Source: Sphingobacterium sp. UBA4616
GTDB taxonomy: Bacteria > Bacteroidota > Bacteroidia > Sphingobacteriales > Sphingobacteriaceae
DNA: 64,000 nt
Assembly: GCA_002386525.1 (NCBI GenBank)
Contig: DGIS01000022.1
Span: 310,001-374,000 of the forward strand
Direction: 5' to 3'
The position numbers were made by a program, and so were the translations under genes. Below are positions 62,138 through 64,000 of this stretch, piece by piece; position 1 is the stretch's first letter; each line of letters begins with the position of its first letter. Under the pieces are notes generated by a model, which saw only the letters and a program-made list of their open reading frames with translations, made no database searches and had not been told where the DNA came from.

Positions 62138-64000
62138 TATTTCAATGCTTTTCGTTTTTCCTCTTTATTTCTTCTCACAATGGACATGATAAAGCCAATT
62201 GTCATGACAATTGTGCCACACCAGAAAAAGTTTATGTAGGGAAATTTAATGGCTTTAAATACGACCCATTTTTTTTCTGGAAGGGGTTTTTGATAAACCA
62301 TAATTTCCAGTTTATCTTTGTCGGGCTTAATACCCGTAAATCTGAATTTAAGTCCTTGTTCATTGACATCTTTATTGAAGTCATAAACCCCGCCATCTTT
62401 AATGAGGTAGATAGGTTGTACCTCATATTGTTTGTTGTCGGCGGAAAATACTTTTATTTTCAATCCAACCATGACATCACCGGGGCCCTTTGGAATTTTC
62501 TCTAGGTGAGCTTCTTTATTTAGACCTTCAATGACATAATAGCCATTACGATAGCGTAGCGTATCGCCGATATTTACTTGATATGTCGCTGGCTCCTCGT
62601 AGCCTTCGAAACCAGTTTTGTCTTCTGCCGAAACTTTCGCATGTGTGGCCTGACTTTCAGCTGCCGCAGCAGTAATCAGTGTATAAACATCATGTGTAAT
62701 ATAATGTTTGGTCGCTGGCGTGCCAATCAACCCCCCCATTTTTGCATTGTTTTGAGCAAAAGGTTGCAGAACAAATTGCTCCTTTACTTTTCCCGTTTCT
62801 TCGTCGATTCGTTCATATTTTATTTTATAAAACGTATTTGGAGCAACGATGCTGTCGCCGATAAAGGTGATTTTGTATTCGCCCATCTGTACCGGTTCAC
62901 CCTCGGTCAAGAATAAATTTTCGCCGGGTTTCTCAACTTTGTCAAACCCTGATACAGCGATGTATCCTGTATTGTTAACAGAAATGACCTCGTTGGTTGC
63001 TGCAGCGACCATGGCACCGATCAGCAAAAGTCCGAAACCAATATGCGCTACGGAAGAGCCCGCAAGCTTCCATTTACCTTTGACAGCATCTCCCAATACG
63101 CGGATATTAGCTAAAATACAGAAAATACTTGCGAAGGTGATTAAAATATAGATCAGGTTGGTATAGGTCTTCGTCAAATAAACTACACCAGCGGTTAATA
63201 TAAGAGACACGACCAATGATGCCACAGTAGATGCCAAAAACTTGCGGCTGTCGGTACGTTTATATTTTAAAAATTGCGTAAATCCAGTTAGGATCATAAC
63301 GATAACAGCAAAGCCTGATTGCCATTTGTTATAATGTTGTATCGGATCTAAAGGCGGGGCAACTTTGGTTCCAAAGATCTTGTTAAATACTGGAATTGAT
63401 GTTGAAGCGATGATCTGTGCACAAGCAACAGTTAATACCAAAGCGCCGATAAACATCCAGAATTCTCTTGAATAGATATCCTCATCCTTTTCTGTTATCG
63501 GCATTTCTTTCTTTTTAACTGTCAGAAATACCACCATGATAACTAAAAATACGACATTGAACAAAATCAGTTGTCCGCTCATTCCCAAATCGGTAAAAGA
63601 GTGTACTGAAGTTTCTCCGAGCACACCACTTCGCGTGAGGTAAGAGGCATAAATCACCAGTACAAAGCTGATCATCGCTAAAAAAGTAGCGGTGAAGTAA
63701 GAATGGCCAGAATTTTTGTAAGCGACCATGACGTGTACCGCTGCAATCAACGTAAACCATGGAATAATGGATGCATTTTCTACGGGATCCCAAGCCCAGA
63801 AGCCGCCGAAGTTAAGTGCTTCGTAAGCCCAGAATGAACCCATGATAATACCAGCTCCTAAAATCATCACAGCAAATAGTGCCCAAGGAAGTGCAGCATT
63901 GATCCATTCCTTGTAACGTTTGGTCCAAAGGGCGCCCGTTGCATAAGCAAAAGGAACAATCATAGACGCAAAGCCAAGGAACAGTGTAGGGGGGTGAATT
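62137..64000 (-). CDS. ccmF: CcmF-like cytochrome c heme lyase subunit, partial
   Basis: Partial gene running off the right edge; the frame stays open to the edge and reads IHPPTLFLGFAS just before the first internal Met, a classic CcmF motif. The heme-handling WWD-type motif is NFGGFWAWDPVENASIIPW, followed by TRSGVLGETSVHSFTD and several membrane helices. The C-terminal half is a periplasmic beta-rich domain with FDKVEKPGENLFLTEGEPV and then a final anchor helix near the C-terminus. It delivers heme to apocytochrome c in system I. Its stop overlaps the start of the DUF2520 gene by one base. Complete length cannot be stated. Confidence 0.9.
   Translation of the reverse strand, partial: IHPPTLFLGFASMIVPFAYATGALWTKRYKEWINAALPWALFAVMILGAGIIMGSFWAYEALNFGGFWAWDPVENASIIPWFTLIAAVHVMVAYKNSGHSYFTATFLAMISFVLVIYASYLTRSGVLGETSVHSFTDLGMSGQLILFNVVFLVIMVVFLTVKKKEMPITEKDEDIYSREFWMFIGALVLTVACAQIIASTSIPVFNKIFGTKVAPPLDPIQHYNKWQSGFAVIVMILTGFTQFLKYKRTDSRKFLASTVASLVVSLILTAGVVYLTKTYTNLIYILITFASIFCILANIRVLGDAVKGKWKLAGSSVAHIGFGLLLIGAMVAAATNEVISVNNTGYIAVSGFDKVEKPGENLFLTEGEPVQMGEYKITFIGDSIVAPNTFYKIKYERIDEETGKVKEQFVLQPFAQNNAKMGGLIGTPATKHYITHDVYTLITAAAAESQATHAKVSAEDKTGFEGYEEPATYQVNIGDTLRYRNGYYVIEGLNKEAHLEKIPKGPGDVMVGLKIKVFSADNKQYEVQPIYLIKDGGVYDFNKDVNEQGLKFRFTGIKPDKDKLEIMVYQKPLPEKKWVVFKAIKFPYINFFWCGTIVMTIGFIMSIVRRNKEEKRKALK

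Noticed and set aside
1..64000. CRISPR arrays, rRNA or tRNA genes, transposases, prophage genes
   Set aside because: None seen on either strand: no direct-repeat/spacer pattern, no cloverleaf-like sequence, no integrase or phage structural proteins.

Overview
The window looks like a chromosomal segment of a Bacteroidota bacterium, most likely Sphingobacteriaceae (Sphingobacterium or a close relative). The reasons are two SusC/SusD outer-membrane import modules with ECF sigma and FecR/DUF4974 anti-sigma pairs, STN-domain TonB receptors, TAnnTTTG-type -7 promoter boxes, weak Shine-Dalgarno sequences, a bacterial GH3-like protein beside lptB and recJ, and moderate-to-low G+C. I see no rRNA, tRNA, CRISPR array, transposase or prophage. 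The organism call is an inference from gene content only.

Layout. 0-5.5 kb: cysS, a secreted double NTF2-like protein, a SurA-type periplasmic peptidyl-prolyl isomerase and a secreted lactonase-fold beta-propeller. 5.5-11.2 kb (minus): a complete seven-gene Mrp cation/proton antiporter operon, mrpABCDEFG. 11.6-32.3 kb (plus): two tandem paralogous modules, each ordered ECF sigma, FecR anti-sigma, STN-containing SusC, SusD, HExxH zinc metallohydrolase lipoprotein, DUF4302 lipoprotein. An unrecognised lipoprotein and a PH-like membrane protein sit between the modules. 32.4-36.1 kb: a probably frameshifted secreted protein, an NTF2-like secreted protein and a TonB-C protein. The long gaps around the NTF2 gene hold two inverted copies of a three-box DnaA-like cluster, a candidate replication origin. 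36.2-47.7 kb: housekeeping genes (acs, a UbiA-like membrane protein, a 2-hydroxyacid dehydrogenase, an FAD monooxygenase, rsmA, divergent pdxA, cca-type nucleotidyltransferase, a PRiA4_ORF3-like protein, miaA, ilvE). 48.4-52.5 kb (minus): recJ, lptB, GH3-like. 52.6-64 kb: an MBL-fold hydrolase, a TrkA-C/CPA2 antiporter pair, an Fe-S assembly factor with a glycosyltransferase, a polyprenyl diphosphate synthase, a nitrilase-family amidase, a MarR regulator, a glutamate-synthase-like FMN protein, a DUF2520 protein and a CcmF-like heme lyase that runs off the right edge.

The most distinctive content is the duplicated 20-kb import region. In each copy a surface metallohydrolase and a DUF4302 lipoprotein are made with a TonB transporter that carries its own signalling domain and sigma/anti-sigma pair. 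The likely logic is that ligand capture by SusCD signals through the STN domain to FecR and the sigma factor. Non-coding elements are conserved between the copies: a hairpin about 72 nt upstream of each susC start, and a CTTGTCACCCT box exactly 32 nt before each fecR start. The substrate cannot be read from sequence; peptides or proteins are a reasonable guess because of the metallohydrolase.
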